DNA of 64,000 bases from an uncultured Psychrobacter sp. (GTDB lineage: Bacteria > Pseudomonadota > Gammaproteobacteria > Pseudomonadales > Moraxellaceae), in contig NZ_CANMAH010000009.1 of NCBI RefSeq assembly GCF_947495825.1, positions 62,001 to 126,000 of the forward strand. The letters run 5' to 3'. The notes beneath the pieces are model-generated. The model was not told where the DNA came from, made no database searches, and worked only from the letters and a program-made list of their open reading frames with translations. The position numbers and the translations under genes were made by a program. This document shows, piece by piece, positions 37,801 through 45,490 of this stretch (positions are counted from its first letter, which is position 1; each line of letters begins with the position of its first letter).

Positions 37801-39205
37801 GGTATTTATTCTTTAGCGCATCGTCGCTGTACCATTGCTCTATGTGCTGGTTTGAATGATGATTATCATTGCTTAGGCTATTTACTTCATTACTATTAAG
37901 GCTATCAACGTCGGCTTGGTTTTCTGAATCTTCTAGGTTGAGTGCCAGTTGCGCCCCAAGTGCAGCACTAAGTCGTCCTGCTGTGACTTGCTGGGTCGCA
38001 CCCTCATCAAGCATCAACACATCTTGCTGAAGATGTGCAAGCAAACTCATCGGACGCTCTTCACTACTACTGATTGAAGGAGTCTGCTCCTCATCTTCTA
38101 TATCAAACCTATCCTGCCAGTCCAGTACAAAGCCGTCTTTATCTTCATTACCAGACAGCCCTGCCAGCATCGCAAAGGTCTCACGCGATTGTTTACCGAG
38201 ACGTGATAATAAGGTATGCCCGTAATCACGCAAAAACACACTTTCAGGATTGATTACCTGTTGGCGCTGTAGCCACTGCTTATCGACGATATCTGCCCAA
38301 AACAATTGCGAAGGATTGTAGTGTAACAAAGTAATATCAAGATGCTTTGACAACCGCTGTAAAAAGTCTAGCTCGTTTTGCGGCAACTGCTGGATAGTAA
38401 AAATGTGCAATTGCGTTGGCAAGATTGACTTAATATCGACGCCCGTCTCACTGCTATCTTTTGTCATAACCTCCCAAAATCGGCGCTCAATAGAAGAGCG
38501 ATGCTCATAAACAGAGGCAAATAACAGACGCCATAAATGTCGCTGCGCCGCTTCTAGCTCTACATAATGCGCAACCAACCATTCAGGTGTCATGCCAGCA
38601 TACTGATCAAACTCTAGCGTCAGCTTGTCCTTTTCAGCCACCAACGTCTCTACATCTACCGCTTTATCCTGAGACCATAAGGTTAGCCACTCCTCACGAT
38701 GGTTCAAATAACGACCGAATACTCGCGAAAAATCAGTCGCCAATGACCATAGCCGCGCTTCTTGTTGGCTGCGATCTGCTTCATCATCTATTAGTGCTGA
38801 TAATAACGGATAGAGCGGATGCTTATCATCCGTCATAATCTGTGCTTGATAATAGGTAAAATAACCGAACAGACGCCACTGCATCACCGATCCTGTCAGT
38901 ACTGCCACCTCTGGAACCGTAATAATCTCCTGCGTGCGTTGATGCTCCTCTAGCCAAACGTTGTACTCAGCCAATACCTTTTGCATCAATGTCCACTGAT
39001 ACTGCCCCCAAAACGTCGTTGTGACTAACGTGCTGATACCTGCTTGACTTGCAATAGACTTATCCAACCAATCACCAAGTACCATCGACGGCACAATAAC
39101 GACAAACTCTTCAAATATGGGTTGGTTTTTGGATTTATAAGCCTCTAGTAACTGCTCAACTAAAGTCTCGGTACGATGGGACTGAATAATTGTAAACATA
39201 AACAA
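34844..39205 (-). CDS. recC: Exodeoxyribonuclease V gamma subunit RecC
   Basis: 1453 residues against ~1122 in E. coli. RecC holds the complex together and scans for Chi. Recognisable parts are the N-terminal helicase-like fold (EFVVIVPSMVLGDWL, the ASQAGIS segment), the conserved LTLPAKVTGV and GRFGALRNVPFGLVVMLNMD segments, and the GLWAGFNN-like end (FEGWLWAGFNND). The region around 420-480 is an Asn/Ser/His-rich insert with two NSLS repeats. First gene of the leftward recC-recB-recD set; no ptr gene is present between recC and recB, unlike Enterobacteria. Start uncertain between 39205 and 39199. Confidence 0.93.
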   Translation of the reverse strand: MFMFTIIQSHRTETLVEQLLEAYKSKNQPIFEEFVVIVPSMVLGDWLDKSIASQAGISTLVTTTFWGQYQWTLMQKVLAEYNVWLEEHQRTQEIITVPEVAVLTGSVMQWRLFGYFTYYQAQIMTDDKHPLYPLLSALIDDEADRSQQEARLWSLATDFSRVFGRYLNHREEWLTLWSQDKAVDVETLVAEKDKLTLEFDQYAGMTPEWLVAHYVELEAAQRHLWRLLFASVYEHRSSIERRFWEVMTKDSSETGVDIKSILPTQLHIFTIQQLPQNELDFLQRLSKHLDITLLHYNPSQLFWADIVDKQWLQRQQVINPESVFLRDYGHTLLSRLGKQSRETFAMLAGLSGNEDKDGFVLDWQDRFDIEDEEQTPSISSSEERPMSLLAHLQQDVLMLDEGATQQVTAGRLSAALGAQLALNLEDSENQADVDSLNSNEVNSLSNDNHHSNQHIEQWYSDDALKNKYHEQPRQWNISQYDNSLSIHSCHNLQRQLEVLRGMIGRWLNEANDDGSTRQLSDIVVLLPDVERHHDLITSVFVQGRGQDGLTLPAKVTGVVDKSIRQLWEAISGFYSLLGSDTARFEAAVVMDWLMLPPLYESLGLTHEQMSRGCDLLEQAGFVRGFDEAHLQQTLDTADYDYRFSFAHALDQIALGLVMPEVGISDCLYPDNWQDSTLAEKTVPISAISLNDAPIVEALCRVHAGLNMCRHDYQASYQAEDWLDRIENSIIHPYFGSLDQTRPMRAIFNAMNGFKSSLRANRHYQRYHTQIDAQSDTELTSSSASTSTGELNAAQVEAQLSRVSTLPLKLSFMLSSIEDELESQQVSAEPTGVITFGRFGALRNVPFGLVVMLNMDLSEFPNRDRDNRYDLMKAGLAKRGDRFSEDDDNGAFLDAVLCARNACWIFYNGQRLTDTHEHLPANPVSELLQFLRGEVQWQWDPLKSVQKYAQDDLTAQLQRYLPELIEKWLVTRHPALPFADEVFVQPDSPSTLSSTNPNDENDLERDNEQDKGRELIQSLEHAMQSEKLYQKSTNAPAKVWQAVFERLQAQIDTETPNRAIKVVLPSKDEYAAIAAAITQPIDLNAEQNELLFDVQQVDMQHLYYEVRHPAKHFLKEQQVHVVLPTEDTLHQEPLALTGLGAYAVNAQLLTDLYASSYADDEKERQRTTKHLSDLLFDRVMPAGVARQSTLQYQQLKITQQCQDFAEQLTALGIDVHTGMNSEVGTEQCLTLLTPCAEKMVSVQAPAMNAQGQLQIKGVVPLEINTPDDSISPKLWLNILPNSARTQHLLRFWLSHVYWQVSRRTTEAQVTDNDGRSIWRFSKGSDEYKKFKGKASFALAPIDYNTALAELLKWVRFAQIASTTPMTVLPVHAMTYLEKLREAEKRDASYQPKRSDFEGWLWAGFNNDVIYDTCAQHEIWQYILQNQDAFTALTDALPSLAQPLFEMMVNALEPL
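37752..37762 (-). repeat. NSLS-coding 11-mer, copy 4 (recC)
   Basis: Exact CTTAGGCTATT in frame as Asn-Ser-Leu-Ser within the Asn-rich insert of RecC. Confidence 0.8.
37872..37882 (-). repeat. NSLS-coding 11-mer, copy 5 (recC)
   Basis: Exact CTTAGGCTATT in frame as Asn-Ser-Leu-Ser; a decayed relative ATTAAGGCTATC (Asp-Ser-Leu-Asn) lies 12 bases on at 37895-37906. Confidence 0.8.
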
Positions 39206-39704
39206 TAATCTAATTAAAATAGCATAAATAATACCTGTTGCACGCTACGATAGTAGCGATACAACGGGAGATGGTATAAAGAAGTCTAAACGGTCAAGAT
39301 GGTTTGATAGAACATCTGCAAAGATCATTCAAGATAGTGTAAAGCCATTATATCTAAACAGATGTTTTCTTGATATTATGGCTTTTAAAATATAATGCAG
39401 CAACGACAACACTGATTAGCCAAGATTGCCTGTCGTGCCAATTATATATTTCTGCTAAGATGACCACATTTGATGATTATGAATAATTGTGACTGATTGC
39501 TGATTTAAGCCACTCTCATTTGATATCATAAATGCAGATAAACACGCTGTATCATAGTGTGCCATTGTTACTAGAAATTTACTAGCGTAGTACTCAGTCA
39601 CATAGTCGCTTGCGTCAGTCAGTGTCGCCCAGTTTTTATACATTACCATGAGTTTGACTGATATCTACACCCTTTTAACTTCAAATACGAGATGACTGCC
39701 TATT
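39206..39704. other. Divergent intergenic region before recC
   Basis: 499 bases holding the recC promoter and that of the rightward gene at 39705. AAAGCCATTATATC (39341-39354) and its near-perfect inverse (39372-39385) form a 14-bp hairpin with one mismatch. A 64-codon leftward frame (39455-39649) lacks a ribosome site and family resemblance and is not called. Confidence 0.45.
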
Positions 39705-40220
39705 ATGCCACTGCGTCCCATTGATGCTATTTTTACTCATCCTGAAAAACGGCTTTATGTCGTTTATTTTCGTGGTGAGTTGTGGCAATTACCACGTATG
39801 AAAGTCGATCATGCGGCTTGGCAACGCCGGCAAACCTATGATGGGGACACAAAGTCGCTTTATCTTAGTCGCAATCAAATCATTACCGATCCGATATTAG
39901 CCCAAACCCTACGTACATTAAACTTACCGACCGCCATACGTGGAAGCACATTACCTCGCTTTGAAGCGTGGTGGGAAGTTCATGGTTTTGAATGGTTAAA
40001 AAAGCTACTTAGTAACGGTGAATCACCCCTAGCCGCTCATCAATCCAGTACAACAACACCTGATTTGAAAAATCATTCTCTAGATAATGTAAAAACAGAC
40101 ATAGTAAACCCTATTGGAAAAACGGAGACACTTGAGTCTGCCAAATCTTGTATTGAAGAGGATGCCTTCGATAATATGTTAGCGGAACTAACCAACGAGG
40201 TATTGCATCATCGACTTTAA
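39705..40220 (+). CDS. Hypothetical protein
   Basis: 171 residues, not recognised. The N-terminal ~110 residues are compact and rich in Trp, Tyr and Arg (YVVYFRGELWQLPRMKVDHAAW; FEAWWEVHGFEWLKKLL), as in a small globular domain. The C-terminal 60 are acidic and Ser/Thr/Asn-rich. No signal peptide or membrane segment. The next gene starts 82 bases later on the same strand. No good Shine-Dalgarno is seen before the ATG. Confidence 0.65.
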   Translation: MPLRPIDAIFTHPEKRLYVVYFRGELWQLPRMKVDHAAWQRRQTYDGDTKSLYLSRNQIITDPILAQTLRTLNLPTAIRGSTLPRFEAWWEVHGFEWLKKLLSNGESPLAAHQSSTTTPDLKNHSLDNVKTDIVNPIGKTETLESAKSCIEEDAFDNMLAELTNEVLHHRL

Positions 40221-40302
40221 ACAAAAAGCTTAAACCATTTAAAAGAAAAAACCACTAAGAAAATTTGAACCATATATTAAAATATAAGATGAGCGGTAAC
40301 CT

Positions 40303-41121
40303 ATGAAAGACTACAAGCTACTATTGGCAGGGCTGATTTTATTAATACTCGCTATTTTTATTGGTATTTTTGCTTGGCTATGGAGCAGTAATCGTAAAAA
40401 TATAGACCCTCTCCCAATTATGGCAAGTACAAACGAAGATACCTCTACTGATGATGACAACTCAGCTACTACTAGAACCTTATATGTGCAAGCAGAAGAC
40501 AGATTACAAGTTCCGCTAGATGATGTCATCGTCCGCTTTGAATCACGCTATCCTAAGCTACAAGTGTTGGCGCGCTACGTAGAGACTGATGAGCTATTAG
40601 ACTTACCAGATCTCAGGGATTCTAATAATCCTACGGCCTTCGGCAACAACGCGTCTAATGGAAGCTCAAAGTTTATTGTCAATACTGACATCATTCTGGC
40701 CAATGATAAGATAACTAAAGACCGCTTAGCACCTTTGCAAACATCTTTTAAAGCGTTGCAGGCTGAGCGTAATGAGACTGTCGATACCGCTGATACCAAC
40801 TTAGAGAATGACGATAAACGTAAAAATGCTGAAACGTCAACCGATAATAAAGAAGCGCGAAATCTATCATCTTTTAGCTATGCGCTAAAAGATTCTGAAA
40901 CAATAGACGGCGTTATTTTAACAGAAAATCCTGCTGCTACGAATTTTCGTAACTTCTTACTCTCAAGTGTGGGCCAAGACATCCTAAAACAGCATGACTA
41001 TGAAAATATTGAAGGCTACAGAAACGATGTGAATGACTTATTTAACCCAACATCGCGAGCCAAACCTCAAGCAGATGAAAGCTCGGTACAGGTGGCTGAT
41101 GCCCTTAGTAATGGCGCATAG
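40303..41121 (+). CDS. Membrane-anchored protein resembling a periplasmic binding protein
   Basis: 272 residues. One N-terminal membrane segment (residues ~6-28), then a periplasmic part. VIVRFESRYPKLQVLARYVETDELL and the late AATNFRNFLLSSVGQDIL recall the first and last elements of ModA-type solute-binding proteins, but the middle is short and contains an acidic Asn/Asp/Glu/Lys-rich stretch (~160-195). No ABC genes are adjacent. Probably a degenerate or repurposed binding-protein fold; inference from local similarity only. Confidence 0.55.
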   Translation: MKDYKLLLAGLILLILAIFIGIFAWLWSSNRKNIDPLPIMASTNEDTSTDDDNSATTRTLYVQAEDRLQVPLDDVIVRFESRYPKLQVLARYVETDELLDLPDLRDSNNPTAFGNNASNGSSKFIVNTDIILANDKITKDRLAPLQTSFKALQAERNETVDTADTNLENDDKRKNAETSTDNKEARNLSSFSYALKDSETIDGVILTENPAATNFRNFLLSSVGQDILKQHDYENIEGYRNDVNDLFNPTSRAKPQADESSVQVADALSNGA

Positions 41122-41193
41122 AGATACATTATTTTTATTTGTCGTTGCTCATTGCTTTTGGCGGGGCTTTTTTTTACAATGTCACTCCATAAT

Positions 41194-41269
41194 GCGCCTA
41201 TAGCTCAACAGGATAGAGCAGTTGCCTCCTAAGCGATCGATCCGAGTTCGAGTCTTGGTGGGCGCACCA
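41194..41269 (+). tRNA. tRNA-Arg (anticodon CCT)
   Basis: 76 bases including the encoded CCA. Acceptor GCGCCTA pairs with TGGGCGC, D arm GCTC/GAGC, anticodon loop CTCCTAA giving CCT, T arm CCGAG/CTTGG around TTCGAGT. It decodes AGG. A terminator follows directly. Confidence 0.96.
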
Positions 41270-41286
41270 ATCACATATAACAAAAG

Positions 41287-41319
41287 ACCCTTGTAAGCCA
41301 CGCGCTACAAGGGTTTTTT
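41287..41319 (+). terminator. Terminator after tRNA-Arg
   Basis: ACCCTTGTA (41287-41295) pairs with TACAAGGGT (41306-41314), then a run of T to 41319. Confidence 0.88.
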
Positions 41320-41514
41320 CTATCTAGCAGCAGTACTATACGGTTGCTATTTTAGGTTTTACTGTTGAAACCTCTTAACGCCTTTAAGGTCAAGTCATGA
41401 TAAAGAGAAAAGACGACCAGTTAACGAGAGCCCTATCAAATTTACTCATTTTAGCTAATGAAAAGTAGATTAGAATTTTTCTTAACGTATCACCCTATTA
41501 TGCCGTCAATAACT

Positions 41515-42285
41515 TTATTCATAGTTTTGATTGAAAATAACTGATAGCTCATTAGCAGCCTCTTGCATAAGAGGTACATAGCTGAGCAACTCTTCTAGAC
41601 TTTTTCTCACTGTCGGACCATGTGTAAACACTGTGGCAAATGATTGTTGATCCCCATTGGGAATCATGACTGCACACGCTACCATACCCGGAATAAACTC
41701 CTCATTATCTACACCTACTCCCGTCTCACGCGTTGCAGCGATCGTTTGCATTAATTGCTTCTTATCGGTCTGAGTTTTGGTCGTTAGTGCGTGTAACGAC
41801 ATTTTCTCAACGATGCGCTCGCATTTCTCATCCGATAGCTGTGATAACAATAATTTACCACTAGCACTGGCCCAAACAGGAACATGAGTGCCCGACGGTA
41901 AAAATATTTGTAGCGGCCAATCCGACATAACGCGATCGATATAAACCACATCTAAGTCTTGTAAAATCGAAATACCTACCGTCTCTCCTATTTTTGCTGA
42001 CAGCTCATTTAGTATGGCTAATCTTTCATTTTTGAAATCACTGTTTTGTAGTAAATTCATGGCAAGCTTATACGTGCGTTTTCCGCAAGTTACCTTCCCT
42101 GGTAAATCTAACTGAACGAATCCAAGATCCTGCAATTGATCCAATAATCGATACATGCTCGGCACCGGCACTTCTAGAATTTCAGCGAGGTCGCTGACAC
42201 TCATTGGTCTTTGCGAGCGAGCAAGCACTTCTACTATCTGTAAAACACGCTCAACACTTGAGCCCTTCTTTTTAGTATTACTCAT
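41515..42285 (-). CDS. IclR-family regulator of the ddd cluster
   Basis: 256 residues. N-terminal winged helix (GSSVERVLQIVEVLARSQRPMSVSDLAEILEVP) then the IclR effector domain with GETVGISILQDLDVVYIDRV near 95 and the GVDNEEFIPGMVACAVMI segment near 185. Divergent from dddB across a 240-base gap with two palindromes, so it very probably controls the ddd operon. In Marinomonas the analogous regulator DddR is a LysR protein, so this would be a regulator swap. Effector unknown, possibly DMSP or 3-hydroxypropionate. Confidence 0.9.
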   Translation of the reverse strand: MSNTKKKGSSVERVLQIVEVLARSQRPMSVSDLAEILEVPVPSMYRLLDQLQDLGFVQLDLPGKVTCGKRTYKLAMNLLQNSDFKNERLAILNELSAKIGETVGISILQDLDVVYIDRVMSDWPLQIFLPSGTHVPVWASASGKLLLSQLSDEKCERIVEKMSLHALTTKTQTDKKQLMQTIAATRETGVGVDNEEFIPGMVACAVMIPNGDQQSFATVFTHGPTVRKSLEELLSYVPLMQEAANELSVIFNQNYE

Positions 42286-42389
42286 TATTTCGTTTAAACC
42301 TCTAGCTGACTCTCAGCGAATAAATTTATTTATTATAACGATAAAATTTACGCTTTTGCGTCTTGCTATTATAAAAATATTCTGTTACT

Positions 42390-42426
42390 TTTCACATAAC
42401 GATAAGATTTTTATCATTATGTGAAA
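42390..42426. promoter_or_regulatory. Near-perfect 16-bp palindrome, probable IclR operator
   Basis: TTTCACATAACGATAA (42390-42405) and TTATCATTATGTGAAA (42411-42426) are reverse complements with one mismatch and a 5-nt spacer. It lies midway in the gap between the divergent regulator and dddB. Confidence 0.7.
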
Positions 42427-42440
42427 TTAATATTTAAATA

Positions 42441-42460
42441 CTATCCACTTTTGTGAATAG
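42441..42460. promoter_or_regulatory. Second short palindrome upstream of dddB
   Basis: CTATCCAC and GTGAATAG form an 8-bp inverted repeat with one mismatch around TTTT, 66 bases before dddB. Its TTCAC/GTGAA core is shared with the main palindrome. Confidence 0.5.
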
Positions 42461-42525
42461 TGCGTATCAGGATTGAGCTACTACCAAGCTTATATCTGAA
42501 GTCATTAATTCAAGGATGAATAACT

Positions 42526-43707
42526 ATGTCACACAGTATTCTACTTCCAAGGACAATGGAAATTGGACGCGATGCCTGCAAAAAGCTACCAGCAATACTG
42601 GCCAGCTTAGGGATAAAAAAACCGCTGATTATCACTGACGAAATGATGGTTAAACTCGGCTATGTCGATAATGTTCAGGCTATTTTGAAAGAAACTCAAA
42701 TCAGTGCTGATGTGTTTTCAAATACGGTACCCGAACCTACCGAAAGCTCTATTGAAGCAGGCGTCTCTCAAGTCAAAGCGCAAGATTATGACGGTCTGAT
42801 TGCCTTAGGTGGCGGCAGCCCTATCGATAGTGCTAAAGCTATTTCCATCTTAGGTAAGTTTGGCGGGGTCATGCGTGATTATAAGTTCCCTCGTCAAGTA
42901 GATGAAACTGGCTTACCTATTGTTGCCATACCTACTACGGCTGGAACAGGATCAGAAGTCACACGCTTTACCATCATCACTGACGACGATAACAACGAAA
43001 AATTATTGTGTGTTGGTATGGGATTTATGCCCATCGCGGCCATTATCGATTATAGCCTCACACTCAGCGTACCGCCGCGTACTACCGCGGATACAGGTAT
43101 CGATGCGATGACCCATGCTATCGAAGCGTATATCAGCCCAAAACGTAATGCTTATAGCGACCAACAGGCACTCGCAGCTCTACGCTTAATTGGACCCAAT
43201 ATCCAAACTGCTTATCACAACGGCAACGATGAAACAGCTCGTGAAGCGATGATGCTTGGCTCTACTTTGGCAGGTATTGCATTTTGTAATTCGTCAGTTG
43301 CCTTAGTGCATGGTATGAGTCGTCCAATTGGTGCTTTTTTTCATGTACCGCATGGTTTATCAAACGCCATGCTACTACCAACGATTACCGAGTTTGGCAT
43401 CTCTAGTGCACCCGATCGTTATGCGGACTGTGCGCGCGCACTAGGAATATCTGATCATAGCGAAACAGATGATCAGGCAAACGTCAGTTTGGTCAATTAC
43501 TTAAAAAACTTAAACGATGAACTTCATGTTCCCACATTGGCACAATTTGGGGTTCAAAAAGCGGATTTTGATGCCCTCATCGATACGATGTGTGAGCAAG
43601 CCTTCGCGTCAGGCTCACCCAATAACAACCCTCGAATACCCAATCATGAAGAAATGACTCAGCTTTATACCATGCTATGGGATAACAGTAGTACGAATCA
43701 CCCATAA
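42526..43707 (+). CDS. dddB: Iron-containing alcohol dehydrogenase, DddB-type
   Basis: 393 residues, group III metal-dependent alcohol dehydrogenase. The four metal ligands are visible: Asp193 and His197 (DAMTHAIEAY), His262 (LVHGMSRPIG) and His276 (VPHGLSNAM). NAD-binding GGGSPIDSAKA lies near 97. In DddD-type DMSP pathways DddB oxidises 3-hydroxypropionate to malonate semialdehyde; the assignment rests on the following dddC, dddD and dddT. AAGGATGA precedes the ATG. First gene of the operon. Confidence 0.88.
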   Translation: MSHSILLPRTMEIGRDACKKLPAILASLGIKKPLIITDEMMVKLGYVDNVQAILKETQISADVFSNTVPEPTESSIEAGVSQVKAQDYDGLIALGGGSPIDSAKAISILGKFGGVMRDYKFPRQVDETGLPIVAIPTTAGTGSEVTRFTIITDDDNNEKLLCVGMGFMPIAAIIDYSLTLSVPPRTTADTGIDAMTHAIEAYISPKRNAYSDQQALAALRLIGPNIQTAYHNGNDETAREAMMLGSTLAGIAFCNSSVALVHGMSRPIGAFFHVPHGLSNAMLLPTITEFGISSAPDRYADCARALGISDHSETDDQANVSLVNYLKNLNDELHVPTLAQFGVQKADFDALIDTMCEQAFASGSPNNNPRIPNHEEMTQLYTMLWDNSSTNHP

Positions 43708-43771
43708 AACTAAAGTCGTCTTCATTTAATCCAAACCCATCAATAACACACATGTTTAAAGGAAATAAACT

Positions 43772-45262
43772 ATGCAAACTATCGGACACTTTATTAACGG
43801 TAGCTTAGTAAATAATGACAACCAGACTCAAGATGTTTACAACCCCTCAACTGGTGAAGTTAGCAAAAAAGTTGCTTTGGGCGGTGAAAAAACAATCGGT
43901 GAAGCGGTAGCTGCTGCTAAAGCTGCTTTTCCAGCGTGGAGCAAAACATCACCATTAAAGCGTGCGCGTGTCATGTTCAAATTCAAAGAATTGCTCGAGC
44001 AAAATGCAGATGAAATTTGCCGTTTGATTGGCGAAGAGCATGGAAAAATTGTTCACGATGCTGCAGGCGAGCTACAACGCGGTATTGAAAACGTTGAATA
44101 TGCTTGCGGCGCACCTGAGCTTCTCAAAGGCGAGCACAGTCGTAATGTCAGCACAAATATTGACTCTTGGAGTGAGTTTCATCCGCTAGGTGTGGTCGCT
44201 GGTATAACACCCTTTAACTTCCCTGCAATGGTGCCACTATGGATGTTCCCTATGGCTATCGTTTGTGGCAACACTTTTATCTTAAAACCGTCTGAGCGCG
44301 ACCCAAGCTCTACGCTATTTATTGCCCAGCTATTGCAAGAAGCCGGTCTTCCAGAAGGTGTAATCAATGTAGTAAATGGTGGTAAAGAAGCTGTCGATGC
44401 TATTTTGCATCATCCGGATGTTAAAGCTGTGAGCTTTGTCGGCTCTACCCCTATTGCTGAATACATTTATACGACCGCTGCCGCACAAGGCAAACGCTGT
44501 CAAGCTTTAGGCGGTGCAAAAAACCATGCGATTGTTATGCCAGATGCGGACTTAGATAATGTAGTGACCTCATTGTTAGGTGCAGCTTTCGGCTCATCAG
44601 GAGAGCGTTGTATGGCGTTATGTGTTGCAGTAGCTGTCGGTGATGAAACGGCCGATAAGATGATTGCAGCATTGCAGCCTGCTATTGAAGCACTAAAATT
44701 TGGCGTTCATTCAGAAAAAAACAACGACTTCGGTCCTGTCATTACCAAGGCGCATAAATCTAAAGTAGTAGCGCATATCAATAGTGCTGCCGATCAAGGT
44801 GCAGAATTGGTTATTGATGGCTCTGATGCTACTCCAGAAGGTTATGAACACGGGTTTTTTGTCGGTCCGACACTGATCGACCATGTCACTAAAGAAATGG
44901 ACAGTTACAAAGCCGAGATTTTTGGTCCTGTCTTACAGGTCATCCGTGTTCAGACCATGAGCGAGGCGGTACAGCTCATTAATGAACATGAATATGGTAA
45001 CGGTACTTGTATTTATACCCGAGACGGAGAAGCGGCGCGTCACTTTATCGATAATATTGAAGTCGGCATGGTTGGTGTCAATATTCCACTACCGGTACCT
45101 GTAGCATCCCAAAGCTTTGGTGGCTGGAAACGGTCATTATTTGGCGACTTGGCCATGTATGGGCCAGATGGCGTGAGATTCTTTACTCGACGCAAAACCA
45201 TAACGCAACGCTGGCCAAGCGCGGCAGTGAGAGATGAAAAGCAATTCTCTATGCCAACTTAA
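43772..45262 (+). CDS. dddC: CoA-acylating semialdehyde dehydrogenase, DddC/MmsA-type
   Basis: 496 residues, methylmalonate-semialdehyde dehydrogenase family. Catalytic Cys280 sits in GERCMALCVAV; the FNFPAMVPLWMFP segment near 149 and GGAKNHAIVMPDADLD near 247 are typical of MmsA. It turns malonate or methylmalonate semialdehyde into acetyl- or propionyl-CoA with CO2 release. In this operon the likely substrate is malonate semialdehyde from DddB. AAAGGAAA precedes the ATG, 64 bases after dddB. A valine-pathway role is the alternative. Confidence 0.88.
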   Translation: MQTIGHFINGSLVNNDNQTQDVYNPSTGEVSKKVALGGEKTIGEAVAAAKAAFPAWSKTSPLKRARVMFKFKELLEQNADEICRLIGEEHGKIVHDAAGELQRGIENVEYACGAPELLKGEHSRNVSTNIDSWSEFHPLGVVAGITPFNFPAMVPLWMFPMAIVCGNTFILKPSERDPSSTLFIAQLLQEAGLPEGVINVVNGGKEAVDAILHHPDVKAVSFVGSTPIAEYIYTTAAAQGKRCQALGGAKNHAIVMPDADLDNVVTSLLGAAFGSSGERCMALCVAVAVGDETADKMIAALQPAIEALKFGVHSEKNNDFGPVITKAHKSKVVAHINSAADQGAELVIDGSDATPEGYEHGFFVGPTLIDHVTKEMDSYKAEIFGPVLQVIRVQTMSEAVQLINEHEYGNGTCIYTRDGEAARHFIDNIEVGMVGVNIPLPVPVASQSFGGWKRSLFGDLAMYGPDGVRFFTRRKTITQRWPSAAVRDEKQFSMPT

Positions 45263-45274
45263 TCATATCCCCTA

Positions 45275-45304
45275 TTAAGAGCATTATTCTATAAGTGCTC
45301 TTAA
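45275..45304. other. Hairpin between dddC and dddD
   Basis: TTAAGAGCA (45275-45283) pairs with TGCTCTTAA (45296-45304) in the 228-base gap. No T-run follows. It may be an RNA-stability element or weak attenuator inside the operon. Confidence 0.35.
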
Positions 45305-45490
45305 ACGCAGTAGTTTGTATGTGAACAATTTGTGCTTGCTTCTTTCTCACCCCACTGGTGAATGGATCGCAGGCACTCTGAATATATAGTTTAGTAGCTA
45401 CTGGTCTCTATGATATCGCTCCTAACTAAATTTTGATTTTTAATAGTTCTAATTTTTAATAGTAATAGCATAATAAAATTCTAAGGATGG

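Noticed and set aside
28434..37882. Treating the CTTAGGCTATT copies as a DNA uptake sequence or Chi site
   Set aside because: Possible, but it cannot be claimed from one locus: the copies are confined to recBCD and share one reading frame, which fits a coding repeat equally well.
27740..39205. RecBCD genes as part of a defence island
   Set aside because: They are standard recombination genes with intact motifs, and no restriction, CBASS, Gabija or similar genes surround them.
39455..39649. 64-codon leftward frame before recC
   Set aside because: No Shine-Dalgarno, no recognisable family, lies in a promoter region.
43772..45262. Valine degradation as the main role of the MmsA-like gene
   Set aside because: The neighbouring double CaiB protein, BCCT transporter and iron-ADH fit the DMSP pathway better; the HIBCH remnant keeps a valine-type origin possible.
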